Shown here piece by piece: positions 37,824 to 46,416 of a DNA stretch of 64,000 nucleotides. The notes below the pieces were generated by a model. It did not search any database and was not told the DNA's origin. It was given only the letters and a program-made list of their open reading frames with translations. Numbering within the stretch: position 1 is the first letter of the stretch; each line of letters begins with the position of its first letter. The position numbers and the translations under genes are program-made. The stretch is from Rhodococcus sp. HM1 (GTDB lineage Bacteria; Actinomycetota; Actinomycetes; Mycobacteriales; Mycobacteriaceae): contig NZ_JALPTB010000012.1 in the NCBI RefSeq assembly GCF_023218075.1, positions 51,897 through 115,896 on the forward strand. Reading direction: 5' to 3'.

Positions 37824-38630
37824 ATGGGCGGACTGCTCGAGGGCAAGACCATTCTCGTCACCGGCATCATCACCGACTCGTCGATCGCGTTCCACACCGC
37901 GAAGGTGGCGCAGGAACAGGGCGCGAAGGTGATCATCACCGGTTTCGACCGGCTGCGGCTGATCGACCGGATCGCGCAGCGGCTCCCGCAGCCGGTGCCG
38001 CCGGCGATCGAACTCGACGTGCAGAATCCCGAGCACCTCGCCGGGCTCGCCGACAAGGTGCGCGAACTCGCGCCGGAGGGCCTCGACGGCGTCGTGCACT
38101 CCATCGGATTCGCGCCGCGTTCGTGCCTGGGCAACCCGTTCCTCGACGCGCCCTGGTCCGATGTGGCCGTGGCCGTGGAGGTTTCGGCGTACTCGTACTC
38201 GGCGCTCGCGAAGGCGCTGCTGCCGGTGCTCAAGGACAACGCGTCGATCGTCGGCATGGACTTCGATCCGGCGCGGGCCGTGCCGTTCTACAACTGGATG
38301 GGCGTGTCCAAGGCGACCCTCGAGGCCGTCAACCGGTATGTCGCCAAGGAGGTCGGAAGCCGCGGCATCCGCTCCAACCTGGTCGCGGCCGGGCCCATCA
38401 AGACCCTCGCTGCCAAGGCAATCGCCGGTGACGCCACCGGACCGGGTGCCGAGATGAACCGGCTCAACGAGGGCTGGTCCGCGGCCTCGCCCATCGGCTG
38501 GGACGTCGACGACCCGACCCCGGTCGCCAAGACCGTGTGCACCGTGCTGTCGGACTGGCTGCCGGGCACCACCGGTTCGATCGTCTACGTCGACGGCGGC
38601 TTCCACTCCCAGGTCGGCTTCGGCGCCTGA
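37824..38630 (+). CDS. inhA: NADH-dependent enoyl-ACP reductase InhA
   Basis: Reduces trans-2-enoyl-ACP in FAS-II and is the isoniazid target in mycobacteria. 268 residues. The NADH loop is [10 protein letters not shown] (GxxxxxSIA pattern). Ser93, in VHSIGFAP, corresponds to M. tuberculosis Ser94; the catalytic Tyr156 (FYNWMGVSK) and Lys163 are present. The C-terminal [13 protein letters not shown] follows the family. The isoniazid/ethionamide contact region appears conserved, but susceptibility cannot be read from sequence. Operon fabG1-inhA-hemH, as in mycobacteria. Confidence 0.96.
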   Translation: MGGLLEGKTILVTGIITDSSIAFHTAKVAQEQGAKVIITGFDRLRLIDRIAQRLPQPVPPAIELDVQNPEHLAGLADKVRELAPEGLDGVVHSIGFAPRSCLGNPFLDAPWSDVAVAVEVSAYSYSALAKALLPVLKDNASIVGMDFDPARAVPFYNWMGVSKATLEAVNRYVAKEVGSRGIRSNLVAAGPIKTLAAKAIAGDATGPGAEMNRLNEGWSAASPIGWDVDDPTPVAKTVCTVLSDWLPGTTGSIVYVDGGFHSQVGFGA

Positions 38631-38644
38631 GCGGGACACCGATC

Positions 38645-39718
38645 ATGACGAACACCCCCGAGCCCTACGACGCGCTGCTGTTGCTGTCGTTCGGCGGACC
38701 CGAACGCCCGGAGGACGTGCGTCCGTTCCTCGAGAACGTCACCCGCGGTCGCGGCATCCCCCCGGAGCGGCTCGAGGAGGTCGTGCAGCACTACCTGCAC
38801 TTCGGGGGTGTCTCGCCGATCAACGCCCTGAACCGGGAGCTGATCACCCGGATCGAAGCCGAGTTCGCCGCGGCGGGGATCGGGCTGCCGGTGTACTTCG
38901 GCAACCGGAACTGGCATCCGATGATCGAGGACACCGTCGCCGCGATGCGCGACGACGGCGTCCGCAACGCCCTGGTGTTCCCGACCTCGGCGTGGGGCGG
39001 ATACTCCGGCTGCCGCCAGTACCACGAGGACATCGCGCGGGCCCGCGCCGTCGTCCCGGACGGCCCGGCACTGACGAAACTGCGGCAGTTCTACGACCAT
39101 CCGCTGTTCGTCGGAGCGGTCGCCGACGCCGTCCGGGCCGCCCGCGCCGAACTGCCCGCGGACGTGCGCGAGGACGCCCGGGTGGTGTTCACCGCGCACT
39201 CGATCCCGCTGTCCGCGGACCGCACCGGCGGCCCCGCCGACGGCGGCGGCCACCTCTACAGCCGGCAGGTCGCCGAGGCGGCCCGGCTCGTCGCCGACGC
39301 GGTCGGCATCGACGACCACGACCTCGTGTGGCAGTCCCGTTCCGGGCCGCCGCAGGTGCCGTGGCTCGAGCCGGACATCGTCGATCACCTCGACGCCCTG
39401 CACGCGCGCGGCGTGAGCGCCGTGATCGTGGTGCCGGTCGGTTTCGTGTCCGACCACCTCGAGGTCGTGTGGGACCTCGACACCGAGGCGAAGCAGAAGG
39501 CCGCCGAGCTCGGCATGGGGTTCGTGCGGGCCGCGACCGCCGGGGCCGACGCCCGCTTCCCGCAGCTCGTCCGGGTGCTCGTCGAGGAAGCGGCGACCGG
39601 TCGGGAGCCGGAGCGGCTCGGTTCGGAACCGCTGCTCGGCGCCGGCCGCAACGGCGCGTTGTGCGCGGCCGGGTGCTGTCAGCTGCCGGCTCGGCCGACT
39701 CGACCGACGGCTCCCTGA
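38645..39718 (+). CDS. hemH: Ferrochelatase (coproporphyrin type) with Fe-S cysteines
   Basis: Inserts Fe2+ into coproporphyrin III in the actinobacterial haem pathway (CpfC/HemH). 357 residues. N-terminal LLLSFGGPE, catalytic His-region in [22 protein letters not shown] and [16 protein letters not shown]. The C-terminal LCAAGCCQ plus Cys in SGCRQY are the probable [2Fe-2S] ligands of actinobacterial ferrochelatases. ATG 38645 is 14 nt after inhA. The last ~12 residues are a Pro/Thr-rich tail. Confidence 0.95.
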   Translation: MTNTPEPYDALLLLSFGGPERPEDVRPFLENVTRGRGIPPERLEEVVQHYLHFGGVSPINALNRELITRIEAEFAAAGIGLPVYFGNRNWHPMIEDTVAAMRDDGVRNALVFPTSAWGGYSGCRQYHEDIARARAVVPDGPALTKLRQFYDHPLFVGAVADAVRAARAELPADVREDARVVFTAHSIPLSADRTGGPADGGGHLYSRQVAEAARLVADAVGIDDHDLVWQSRSGPPQVPWLEPDIVDHLDALHARGVSAVIVVPVGFVSDHLEVVWDLDTEAKQKAAELGMGFVRAATAGADARFPQLVRVLVEEAATGREPERLGSEPLLGAGRNGALCAAGCCQLPARPTRPTAP

Positions 39719-39725
39719 TCCCGGG

Positions 39726-40397
39726 TCACCCGCTGCTCTGCGCGGCGAGCGGGGAGGCGAACCAGCGCGGCAGGCTGCGGCGCAGGGTGACCGGCCCGTC
39801 GATCGCGACGGCACCCGAGCGCAATGCCTCCGACCACTGCCGTTCACCGCGCCAGATCTCGGTGAGCGCCCGCAGATCCGCGGTGACCGCCACCGACTCC
39901 TCGAAACCGGGATCCACGTCGCACACGTCGACCTCGTCCGGGGTGATGACCAGCCACCACCGTCGTGACCCGCGCGGTGCACCGGTGAAAGCGAACCGCA
40001 CCACCACCCGGTCCTGAGGGATCGCGGAGCGGTCGACGTTGCGATGCATGTCCCACATCAGCAGCTTCGGATCCAGGTCCTCGTCGCCGAGCCGCCCGGT
40101 CCACCGCGACCCCCAGGCGCCGAGGGCGTCCACCACCGCCTCGAGATCCCGGCCGGCGGGGGTGAGCACGTAGCGGATGTCGCCACCGTCGGTGACCCGA
40201 CGCACGATGCCCGCGGCCGTCAGCTGATGCAGCCGGGTGGACAGCAGCGACGGCGACATCCGCGGCAGCCCCCGCCGCAGTTCGTTGAATCGTTCGCTGC
40301 CGAGCACCAACTCGCGCACCACCAGCAGCGTCCACCGTTCGTCGAACAGCTCCATCGCCTTCGCGACCGGGCAGAACTGGTGATAGGACGCGCCCAT
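39726..40397 (-). CDS. HxlR-family transcriptional regulator
   Basis: 223 residues. The N-terminal winged helix (QFCPVAKAMELFDERWTLLVVRELVLGSERFNELRRGLPRMSPSLLSTRL region) is classic HxlR, with the single early Cys9 that many redox-sensing members use. A second domain of about 100 residues (WWLVITPDEVDVCDVDPGFEESV) resembles the SCP2-like C-terminal extension of some actinobacterial HxlR proteins. Divergent from a methyltransferase; the GTACAG-N3-CTGTAC dyad between them is a likely operator. Confidence 0.87.
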   Translation of the reverse strand: MGASYHQFCPVAKAMELFDERWTLLVVRELVLGSERFNELRRGLPRMSPSLLSTRLHQLTAAGIVRRVTDGGDIRYVLTPAGRDLEAVVDALGAWGSRWTGRLGDEDLDPKLLMWDMHRNVDRSAIPQDRVVVRFAFTGAPRGSRRWWLVITPDEVDVCDVDPGFEESVAVTADLRALTEIWRGERQWSEALRSGAVAIDGPVTLRRSLPRWFASPLAAQSSG

Positions 40398-40442
40398 GCT
40401 CGAATGTTAGGCCGACGCGACCGGCCGTACCCGGCGATCGCG

Positions 40443-40457
40443 GTACAGATCCTGTAC
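40443..40457. promoter_or_regulatory. Candidate HxlR operator
   Basis: Perfect dyad GTACAG-ATC-CTGTAC in the divergent region, just upstream of a possible -35/-10 pair for the methyltransferase gene (TGGAAG 40458-40463; TACAGT 40482-40487, spacer 18). Confidence 0.5.
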
Positions 40458-40565
40458 TGGAAGCGCTGCGTCGCCCGTTCCTACAGTCGAAGCACGACCC
40501 GATCATCTCCTCGAATCACGAATCGGGACGTATCCCGAAGCACGAGAAAGGAGGCCGGCGCACTC

Positions 40566-40591
40566 ACCCTCCCGCACGAACGCGGGAGGGT
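40566..40591 (+). promoter_or_regulatory. Leader hairpin upstream of the methyltransferase
   Basis: Perfect 10-bp stem (40566-40575 / 40582-40591) with loop ACGAAC, 17 nt before the ATG. The right arm contains GGGAGGG, so the hairpin may mask a ribosome-binding sequence or act as an attenuator. Confidence 0.4.
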
Positions 40592-40608
40592 CCGCGCCGG
40601 AACACACG

Positions 40609-41442
40609 ATGAGCGAATCAACGACAGCAGCGATCGACGACCGCGCGTTGAAGGCGAAGCATCGGGCGATGTGGGCGCTCGGGGACTACCCGTCGGTCGC
40701 CACCGAGGTGATCCCGACACTCGGCCCGATTCTGGTGTCCGCGTGCGAAGTCGGCGCGGGAGACCGGGTTCTCGACGTCGCGGCAGGGTCGGGCAACGCG
40801 GCGATCCCCGCCGCGCTCACCGGGGCCACGGTGGTCGCGACGGATCTGACGCCGGAACTGTTCGAGACGGGCCGCCGCGACGCCGCCGCCGCGGGCGCGA
40901 CCCTCACCTGGCAGGAGGCCGACGCCGAGGCGCTCCCGTTCGACGACGCGAGCTTCGACGTCGTGCTCTCCTGCGTCGGTGTCATGTTCGCGCCGCACCA
41001 CCAGGCGGCCGCGGACGAACTGGTCCGCGTCACCCGGCCCGGCGGCCGCATCGGGCTGCTGAGCTGGACCCCCGAGGGATTCATCGGCCGCATGTTCGCG
41101 ACCATGAAGCCGTACGCGCCGCCGCCCCCGCCCGGTGCCCAGCCGCCGCCGCTGTGGGGGGACGAGCAGCACGTGCGGTCGCTGCTGGGGGACCGGGTCA
41201 CCGACGTGCAGGCGCACAAGGAGAAGCTGCGGGTGGAATGCTTCGGCAGCGGCGAGGAGTTCCGGGACTTCTTCAAGGCGGCGTACGGGCCGACCATCGC
41301 GGTCTACCGGGCGATCGCCGACGAACCCGACCGCGTCGCCGCACTCGACCGCGACCTGGCGGAGCTGGGCCGCAGCTTCGACCAGGGCGGGGGAGCGATG
41401 GAGTGGGAATACCTGCTGCTCACCGCACGACGCGCCGGCTGA
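40609..41442 (+). CDS. SAM-dependent methyltransferase (class I)
   Basis: 277 residues. SAM-binding motif I is VLDVAAGSGNAAIPAA, motif II region VVATDLTPELFETGR, followed by EADAEALPFDDASFDVVLSCVGVMFAPHH, typical of UbiE/Methyltransf_11 small-molecule enzymes. A Pro-rich loop (APPPPPGAQPPP) lies near residue 170. Divergently transcribed from the HxlR gene, which probably controls it. The substrate is unknown; quinones, lipids or a toxic metabolite are possible. Confidence 0.87.
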   Translation: MSESTTAAIDDRALKAKHRAMWALGDYPSVATEVIPTLGPILVSACEVGAGDRVLDVAAGSGNAAIPAALTGATVVATDLTPELFETGRRDAAAAGATLTWQEADAEALPFDDASFDVVLSCVGVMFAPHHQAAADELVRVTRPGGRIGLLSWTPEGFIGRMFATMKPYAPPPPPGAQPPPLWGDEQHVRSLLGDRVTDVQAHKEKLRVECFGSGEEFRDFFKAAYGPTIAVYRAIADEPDRVAALDRDLAELGRSFDQGGGAMEWEYLLLTARRAG

Positions 41443-41454
41443 CCGGACGCGAGG

Positions 41455-42876
41455 TCACAATGCGGAGCCGGTCTGCGCGACGGGTGCCAGGGGCTGCGGG
41501 GGTGCGTCGAGGCCGTGCACCGCACCGAAGTCGACGACGTCCGCAGCGTCGGTGCCGGCAAGGGCGTAGAGATCGTAGGTGCCCGTCGACGACGCCGGCG
41601 GGGTGAACGTCAGCTTCTCCTCGCGCACCTCGCCGGGTTGCAGCGTCACCTCGATCGGGTCGGCGACCGTCGCGCCGAGTCCGCCCTCGGGCGCACCGAC
41701 ACCGAGCCACACCCGGCCGGAGAACGGCTCGTCGCCGGCGGTGAGAACCACCGTGGCCTCGGCCTCCCCGGTCGGGGCGGGCACGGCTTCGATCTCCAGC
41801 GACACCTCCACCGGAAGGTCGATGTCCGGGACCTGCGGGCGGGTGGACGACGGTGATCCGTCCCCGATATCGGGCCAGTCGTCCGCCCACACGATCCGGT
41901 CGATCAGAGCCTCGCGTCGCTGAGCGCCGCTGGGCAGCTTGATGTCCCGGCGCGGGCTCGCGTGGTAGACGATCCAGTCGTCCCCGGCGTCGTCGGTGAC
42001 GACGCTGTTGTGGCCGGGTCCGGCCCAGCGGTCGCTGCCCGCGAGGATCAGTGCGCCGCCCCCGTCGCCGAGATCCTGGCCCTTGCGGTCGAGATACGGC
42101 CCGGTCAGGGAGGTGGACCGGCCGGCGATCACCCGGTAGGCGGTGTTGCCGCCGTTGCAACAGTTCCCGGCCGAGACGAACAGATAGTAGAAACCGTTGC
42201 GGTGCACCACGAACGGGCCTTCGAACCGTTCGTCGGCGACCTTCACGGGGGTGCCGTCCGGCGCGGTGCCGTCCGGGGAGAGCGGGATCGCGTAGACGCC
42301 CTTGAAGTTTCCGACGAGCATCGTCTTCCCGGTGCCGTCGTCCCAGACGAACGGATCGATCGTGCCCTCGATTCCGACGTCCTCGGCGCAGAACACCGGC
42401 CGGCCCAGATCCGTCCACGGTCCCGCCGGGTCGGGGGAGGTCGCCAGGCCGATGCACGGATTCGAGACGTCGTTCAGCGAGTAGTACAGGTGGTACACCC
42501 CGTCGAATTCGTGGATGCTCGGCGCCCACGGGTGCTTGCCGGGATCGTGCCACGCGGGAGGCTGATCGAACACGTCACCGACGTACATCCAGTCCACGAG
42601 GTCGTGGGAGGTGAACATCCCCATCGTGTGCATCCCGCGGCCGTCACCCCAGTCGTCGGCCGTGCTGTAGAGGTAGAACGTGCCGTCCGGGGCGCGCAGG
42701 ACCGACGGGTCCGCGGCCACCGGTTCGACGACCGGATTCGCGTGCGCCACCTGGGCGGGTGCGATCAGGGCGGCGAGCAACCCCAGGATCGCCGCCGCGA
42801 TCCACCGTCCTCCGGAGCGGTGTCGGGCGACGGGTGTACGACGCGCCCGCGGCACGGTGATCCGATGGTTCTGCAC
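41455..42876 (-). CDS. Secreted glycoside hydrolase family 43 protein
   Basis: 473 residues from GTG 42876 (AGGAG 5 nt upstream). A signal peptide (basic start, core WIAAAILGLLAALIAPAQ) is followed by a likely cut near AHAN. The five-bladed propeller holds the three GH43 acidic residues: Asp in VAADPSVLR, Asp in GTIDPFVWDD, and the acid Glu in FEGPFVVHR. A beta-rich domain of about 130 residues at the C-terminus may bind carbohydrate. Closest in style to endo-1,5-arabinanases. In an organism with arabinogalactan this could act on its own wall or on plant arabinan. Confidence 0.85.
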   Translation of the reverse strand: MQNHRITVPRARRTPVARHRSGGRWIAAAILGLLAALIAPAQVAHANPVVEPVAADPSVLRAPDGTFYLYSTADDWGDGRGMHTMGMFTSHDLVDWMYVGDVFDQPPAWHDPGKHPWAPSIHEFDGVYHLYYSLNDVSNPCIGLATSPDPAGPWTDLGRPVFCAEDVGIEGTIDPFVWDDGTGKTMLVGNFKGVYAIPLSPDGTAPDGTPVKVADERFEGPFVVHRNGFYYLFVSAGNCCNGGNTAYRVIAGRSTSLTGPYLDRKGQDLGDGGGALILAGSDRWAGPGHNSVVTDDAGDDWIVYHASPRRDIKLPSGAQRREALIDRIVWADDWPDIGDGSPSSTRPQVPDIDLPVEVSLEIEAVPAPTGEAEATVVLTAGDEPFSGRVWLGVGAPEGGLGATVADPIEVTLQPGEVREEKLTFTPPASSTGTYDLYALAGTDAADVVDFGAVHGLDAPPQPLAPVAQTGSAL

Positions 42877-42996
42877 GTCGCTCCTCGATGTCGGCCCAAC
42901 CCGCCCGAAGTGCGACAAATGTATACGGATGTGACTCGTGTGACAGCAGATGCGGAAGGCCGACCGCGGGACCGTGACGCAACCGTGTCCTCGGCG

Positions 42997-43036
42997 GTGT
43001 GTCTTTGTGGCGGTCCCAGCCGCCACAAAGGCACAC
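42997..43036. repeat. 40-nt palindromic repeat, copy B
   Basis: 17-bp stem (one T-G position) with loop TCCCAG. 32/40 identical to 6501-6540 and flanked in both cases by GGCG on the left or GCG and GGGCG on the right. It begins 8 nt beyond the stop codon of the minus-strand gene at 43045, the same arrangement as copy A behind qor. Confidence 0.75.
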
Positions 43037-43044
43037 GGGCGGCG

Positions 43045-43878
43045 TCAGCCGCCGGTTGTCCGGCGACTGTGACGACCGGCTTCGAGCGCCGCGGCGACCG
43101 CGCCCAGCCGGGCCTGCCGCACGGTGGTCAACAGCGGCCGCAGCGCCGCCTCGCGGCTCGTCGCCGCGGACATCGACCCGGCCTGCAGTCCGGCGCCGCG
43201 CGCCGCGACGTCCAGGATCGCGGACACCTGGTCGGCGGAGTCGAGGATGCGCACGGCACGCACCGGAAGCGATTCGGGATAGCGGTGCCGGGCCTGCTGG
43301 GCGATCGCCTCGGCGATCTCCGCGCGCGGGTCGGATCGGCGACCGTCCGTGCCGACGGTCGGGATACCGGTCAGGGTCGCCGCAGCATCGCGCACCGCCT
43401 CGCGCATCGTGAACTCGGCCTCGCCGAGACCGGGACGGGCGGGCGCATCCGGCAGGGCCGGCACCGCGAACACGGTCCAGCGCAGCACATCCGGACCCTC
43501 CACGGTCGGGACCAGCCCGATCCCCGGCGCCCCGGGCGCCCCGACCAGGACGCCTTCACCGGCCGCCAGCGCCGCCGTCGCGAACGCGGTCCCGGCCGGC
43601 AGCCCGGAGACGTCGCCGGGGGCGGGCAGCACGAGCCGGATGCCGGCGGTGTCCGCCGGATCGGCGCGACGCACCGCCGTCAGCAGCGCCGCGGCCCCCG
43701 TCGCCGCACCGGCGCCGGAGCCGGGCAGGCCCGCGGCCGATGCGGCCGCGTCGTCGTCCGCGAACACCAGGTGCAGCGGGGCCCAGGTGTTGAGGGCATC
43801 GATCACCTCGTCGGGCGCGGCGTCGCCGGACAGCCACACGCCCGCCCACAGGGTCAGGGTCAGGCTCGGGGAACTCAC
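43045..43878 (-). CDS. Conserved actinobacterial protein (Rv1486c-like)
   Basis: 277 residues, Ala/Gly/Pro rich, no membrane segment or signal peptide. Starts VSSPSLTLTLWAGVWLSGDAAPDEVIDALNTW at GTG 43878, chosen because a TANNNT box lies exactly 6 nt upstream. No catalytic motif is visible. Gene position between hemH and nfeD, and the orientation, match Rv1486c, of unknown function. The divergent neighbour is the DUF3097 gene. Confidence 0.8.
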   Translation of the reverse strand: MSSPSLTLTLWAGVWLSGDAAPDEVIDALNTWAPLHLVFADDDAAASAAGLPGSGAGAATGAAALLTAVRRADPADTAGIRLVLPAPGDVSGLPAGTAFATAALAAGEGVLVGAPGAPGIGLVPTVEGPDVLRWTVFAVPALPDAPARPGLGEAEFTMREAVRDAAATLTGIPTVGTDGRRSDPRAEIAEAIAQQARHRYPESLPVRAVRILDSADQVSAILDVAARGAGLQAGSMSAATSREAALRPLLTTVRQARLGAVAAALEAGRHSRRTTGG

Positions 43879-43884
43879 CGGCAC

Positions 43885-43955
43885 AGCATACGGCGGCACG
43901 TCACACCGGCATCCCGGCGTGGCAGCCGCAACGGCACCACGCCGTGTCCTAACGT
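43885..43955. promoter_or_regulatory. Divergent near-leaderless promoters
   Basis: Minus strand: TATGCT (43885-43890), 6 nt, GTG 43878. Plus strand: TAACGT (43950-43955), 8 nt, GTG 43964. Neither gene has a Shine-Dalgarno sequence, so both are probably leaderless or nearly so. Confidence 0.5.
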
Positions 43956-43963
43956 CGTCGGGC

Positions 43964-44800
43964 GTGAGCCCACGCGACATGTACGGCGGCGACATCTACG
44001 CCGGCCACGCCCGCACCCGCAAGCCGACGGTCCCGGAACTGGCGGCCGAGAGGGATCTCGTCGTCGAGGACGCCGCCTCGGGCTGGTGCGGCGCCGTCGT
44101 GGGCTTCGAACGCACCTACGACGGGGACTTCGTGCGCCTCGAGGACGGGCAGGGTCGCACCCGACTGTTCGCGATGCGCCCGGCCGCGTTCCTCGTCGAC
44201 GGCAAACCGGTCACGCTGGTGCGGCCGAAAACCCGTCCGGCCGCGCAGAAACCGGCGCGGTCCGCGTCCGGGTCGACCCGCGTCGAGGGACTGAAGGCGC
44301 GGGTCGCGCGCGGCAGCCGCATCTGGGTGGAGGGCGTGCACGACGCCGCGCTCGTCGAACGGGTGTGGGGTCACGACCTGCGCGTCGAAGGGGTGGTCGT
44401 CGAGCAGCTCGAGGGCCTGGACAACCTCGCCGAGCGGCTCGCCGAGTTCGAACCGGGACCCGGCCGGCGGATCGGGGTGCTCGCCGACCACCTCGTCGCC
44501 GGGTCCAAGGAGGAACGGCTGACCGCGAACCTCGGCCCGTACGTCATGGTCACCGGCCACCCGTACATCGACGTGTGGGAAGCGGTGCGGCCCAAGACCT
44601 TGAGCATCGCGGCGTGGCCGAAGGTGCCGCGCGGGCAGGACTGGAAGACCGGGGTGTGCCGGGAACTGGGCTGGGGCAGCCCGCAGGACGGCTGGCGCCG
44701 GGTCTACGGTGCGGTGTCGTCGTTCCGGGATCTCGAGGCGCCGCTGATCGGTGCCGTCGAACGGCTCGTGGACTTCGTGACCGAACCCGAGGAGGGCTGA
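43964..44800 (+). CDS. DUF3097 family protein
   Basis: 278 residues. N-terminal half has VVGFERTYDGDFVRLEDGQGRTRLFAMRPAAFLVDGKPVTL, a beta-barrel-like segment; the C-terminal half contains SRIWVEGVHDAALVERVWG and IGVLADHLVAGSKEERL, a Toprim-like pattern (Glu, then Asp) seen in nucleic-acid enzymes. The family is almost confined to actinobacteria and lacks a proven function. GTG 43964; convergent with the mce locus, 18 nt apart. Confidence 0.85.
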   Translation: MSPRDMYGGDIYAGHARTRKPTVPELAAERDLVVEDAASGWCGAVVGFERTYDGDFVRLEDGQGRTRLFAMRPAAFLVDGKPVTLVRPKTRPAAQKPARSASGSTRVEGLKARVARGSRIWVEGVHDAALVERVWGHDLRVEGVVVEQLEGLDNLAERLAEFEPGPGRRIGVLADHLVAGSKEERLTANLGPYVMVTGHPYIDVWEAVRPKTLSIAAWPKVPRGQDWKTGVCRELGWGSPQDGWRRVYGAVSSFRDLEAPLIGAVERLVDFVTEPEEG

Positions 44801-44818
44801 GCCGCCCGACGCGATCCG

Positions 44819-45448
44819 TCAGCGGCCGCCGGTCTCGGGTGCGGGTTCGGCCTCGCCCGTTCCGGGCAGCCCGGCCCCGACGCCCCCGACATCGGTGATG
44901 GTCCAGTCCGATGCGCGGTCCATGGTCACCCGGTAGGTCGCGGTGGCCGCCACCCCGTCCGGGGTCTGCTTGCTCTTGGACACCATGTCGACGAACACCT
45001 GCACGACGAAGGTGTCGCCGTCGTTGCTCGCCACCTCGGCGGCGAGCAGACGTGCGGTGGAGGTGTACTCCATCTGGGTCAGCCACGGCGCGACGACGTC
45101 GACGGCCCCCTCGAGCTTCGGCACGAGTTGTTCACTGACACCGTCGGTCAGCGCGTCCCGCCAGGCGTCGAGATCACGGAAGTCGACCTCCGAGACGTTC
45201 AGCGCATATTCCGAGGCGACGGCCTCGGCTTCGGCCTCGGTGTCCAGCCGGCTCTGCAGGGCCTGCAATTGCTCGGACGAGTCGTCGGTCGCCCACAGCA
45301 CCCCGAAGGTCACCGCGGCGACGAGCGCGAGCACCGCGACGATCGCGACGGTGCGGAACGACGACCACCACGGGCCGCGGCTGCCGGTCTCCCCGGTGCT
45401 CGGCCCGGCCTCGGCTGGATCCTGTTCGGTGACATCGGTTTTCGACAT
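44819..45448 (-). CDS. Mce-associated membrane protein
   Basis: About 209 residues (ATG 45448, with GAAGGAAG 8 nt upstream; ATG 45469 overlapping the mceF stop is the alternative). Cytoplasmic tail, one membrane helix (TVAIVAVLALVAAVTFGVLWA), a short coiled region and an extracytoplasmic domain like that of Mas/Mam proteins, which stabilise Mce complexes. Last gene of the mce locus; only one such protein is encoded here, while many loci have two to four. Confidence 0.88.
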   Translation of the reverse strand: MSKTDVTEQDPAEAGPSTGETGSRGPWWSSFRTVAIVAVLALVAAVTFGVLWATDDSSEQLQALQSRLDTEAEAEAVASEYALNVSEVDFRDLDAWRDALTDGVSEQLVPKLEGAVDVVAPWLTQMEYTSTARLLAAEVASNDGDTFVVQVFVDMVSKSKQTPDGVAATATYRVTMDRASDWTITDVGGVGAGLPGTGEAEPAPETGGR

Positions 45449-45465
45449 GACGCTGTCTTCCTTCT

Positions 45466-46416
45466 TCATCGGGGCACGCTCACGGTGAAACGAACACTGT
45501 CGCCCGGCATGGTCGCGATGGCCTGTTCGAGCAGGGTACCGAGGTCCATTCGGCCGACCACGGATCCGGTGGCCTGGGTGACGGGCCGCAGCGCGACCCC
45601 GATCGCGCCGAGTTCGGGGGCCATCTTCGACAGGAACTCGGCGAGTTCGATCTCCTGCTGACGCCAGGAGCCGAGGATCTCCTCGCCCTTGAGCACCGAG
45701 GATCCTTCGAACAGGTACTCGTACGAGATGCCGAGGGTCTCACCGAACTGGTCCAGCATGGGAGGAGCGGCGACCATCGCCGGTCGCACCCACTCCACAT
45801 CGCCCATCATCCACATCAGGTCGCTCAGAACGGTTTCCAGCGAGCCCTCGTGCCGGGTCAGGGTGGACAGCAGCAGTTCGGCACCGCGACCCGCCGCGGG
45901 CATCGTCTCCTCGAGTCCTTCCACCGACTCGGTGAACGTGGCGACGAGTTCGTTCAGCGACTCCGCATCGGTCTGCTCGAGCAGTTCCGAGGTCGTCGCG
46001 AGGAGATCGGGCACCGAAGTCGGGAGTTCGACGACCTCGGTCAGGTGCGCCCCGTCCTCGAGATAGGGGCCCTCGGTCGACGCCGGGAGGAACGAGAACA
46101 CCGGTTCGCCCAGCGACGACAGGTTCTCGACACGCATCGTGCTGTCCACGGGGATGCGGTGCTCGGCCTCGTACGAGAGGTTCATGCGCACGAACCCGTC
46201 GAGGTTCTCCAAACCGTCGACACGCCCGATGTTCACCCCGCGGTAGACCACCGACGATCCGGTGCGCAGACCCGCCGCGTCGCGCATGTCCACCACGGCG
46301 TGCAGGCGGCGCTGCGTCGGATCCATCTGCAGCACGCCGACCACGAGATACCAGGTGCCCAGGATCATCACCACGACCAGGGCGAGCGCGGACATCCACG
46401 CGGGAATACGGGTCAC
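45466..46416 (-). CDS. Mce protein, MceF position
   Basis: 316 residues. One N-terminal membrane anchor (MSALALVVVMILGTWYLVVGVL), the MlaD/Mce domain with GSSVVYRGVNIGRVDGLE, then a helical region that in the hexamer forms part of a periplasmic tunnel for lipid transfer. No lipobox. GTG start overlaps the mceE stop by 4 nt. Sixth of the six Mce proteins, needed with the others for the heterohexamer. Confidence 0.92.
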   Translation of the reverse strand: MTRIPAWMSALALVVVMILGTWYLVVGVLQMDPTQRRLHAVVDMRDAAGLRTGSSVVYRGVNIGRVDGLENLDGFVRMNLSYEAEHRIPVDSTMRVENLSSLGEPVFSFLPASTEGPYLEDGAHLTEVVELPTSVPDLLATTSELLEQTDAESLNELVATFTESVEGLEETMPAAGRGAELLLSTLTRHEGSLETVLSDLMWMMGDVEWVRPAMVAAPPMLDQFGETLGISYEYLFEGSSVLKGEEILGSWRQQEIELAEFLSKMAPELGAIGVALRPVTQATGSVVGRMDLGTLLEQAIATMPGDSVRFTVSVPR

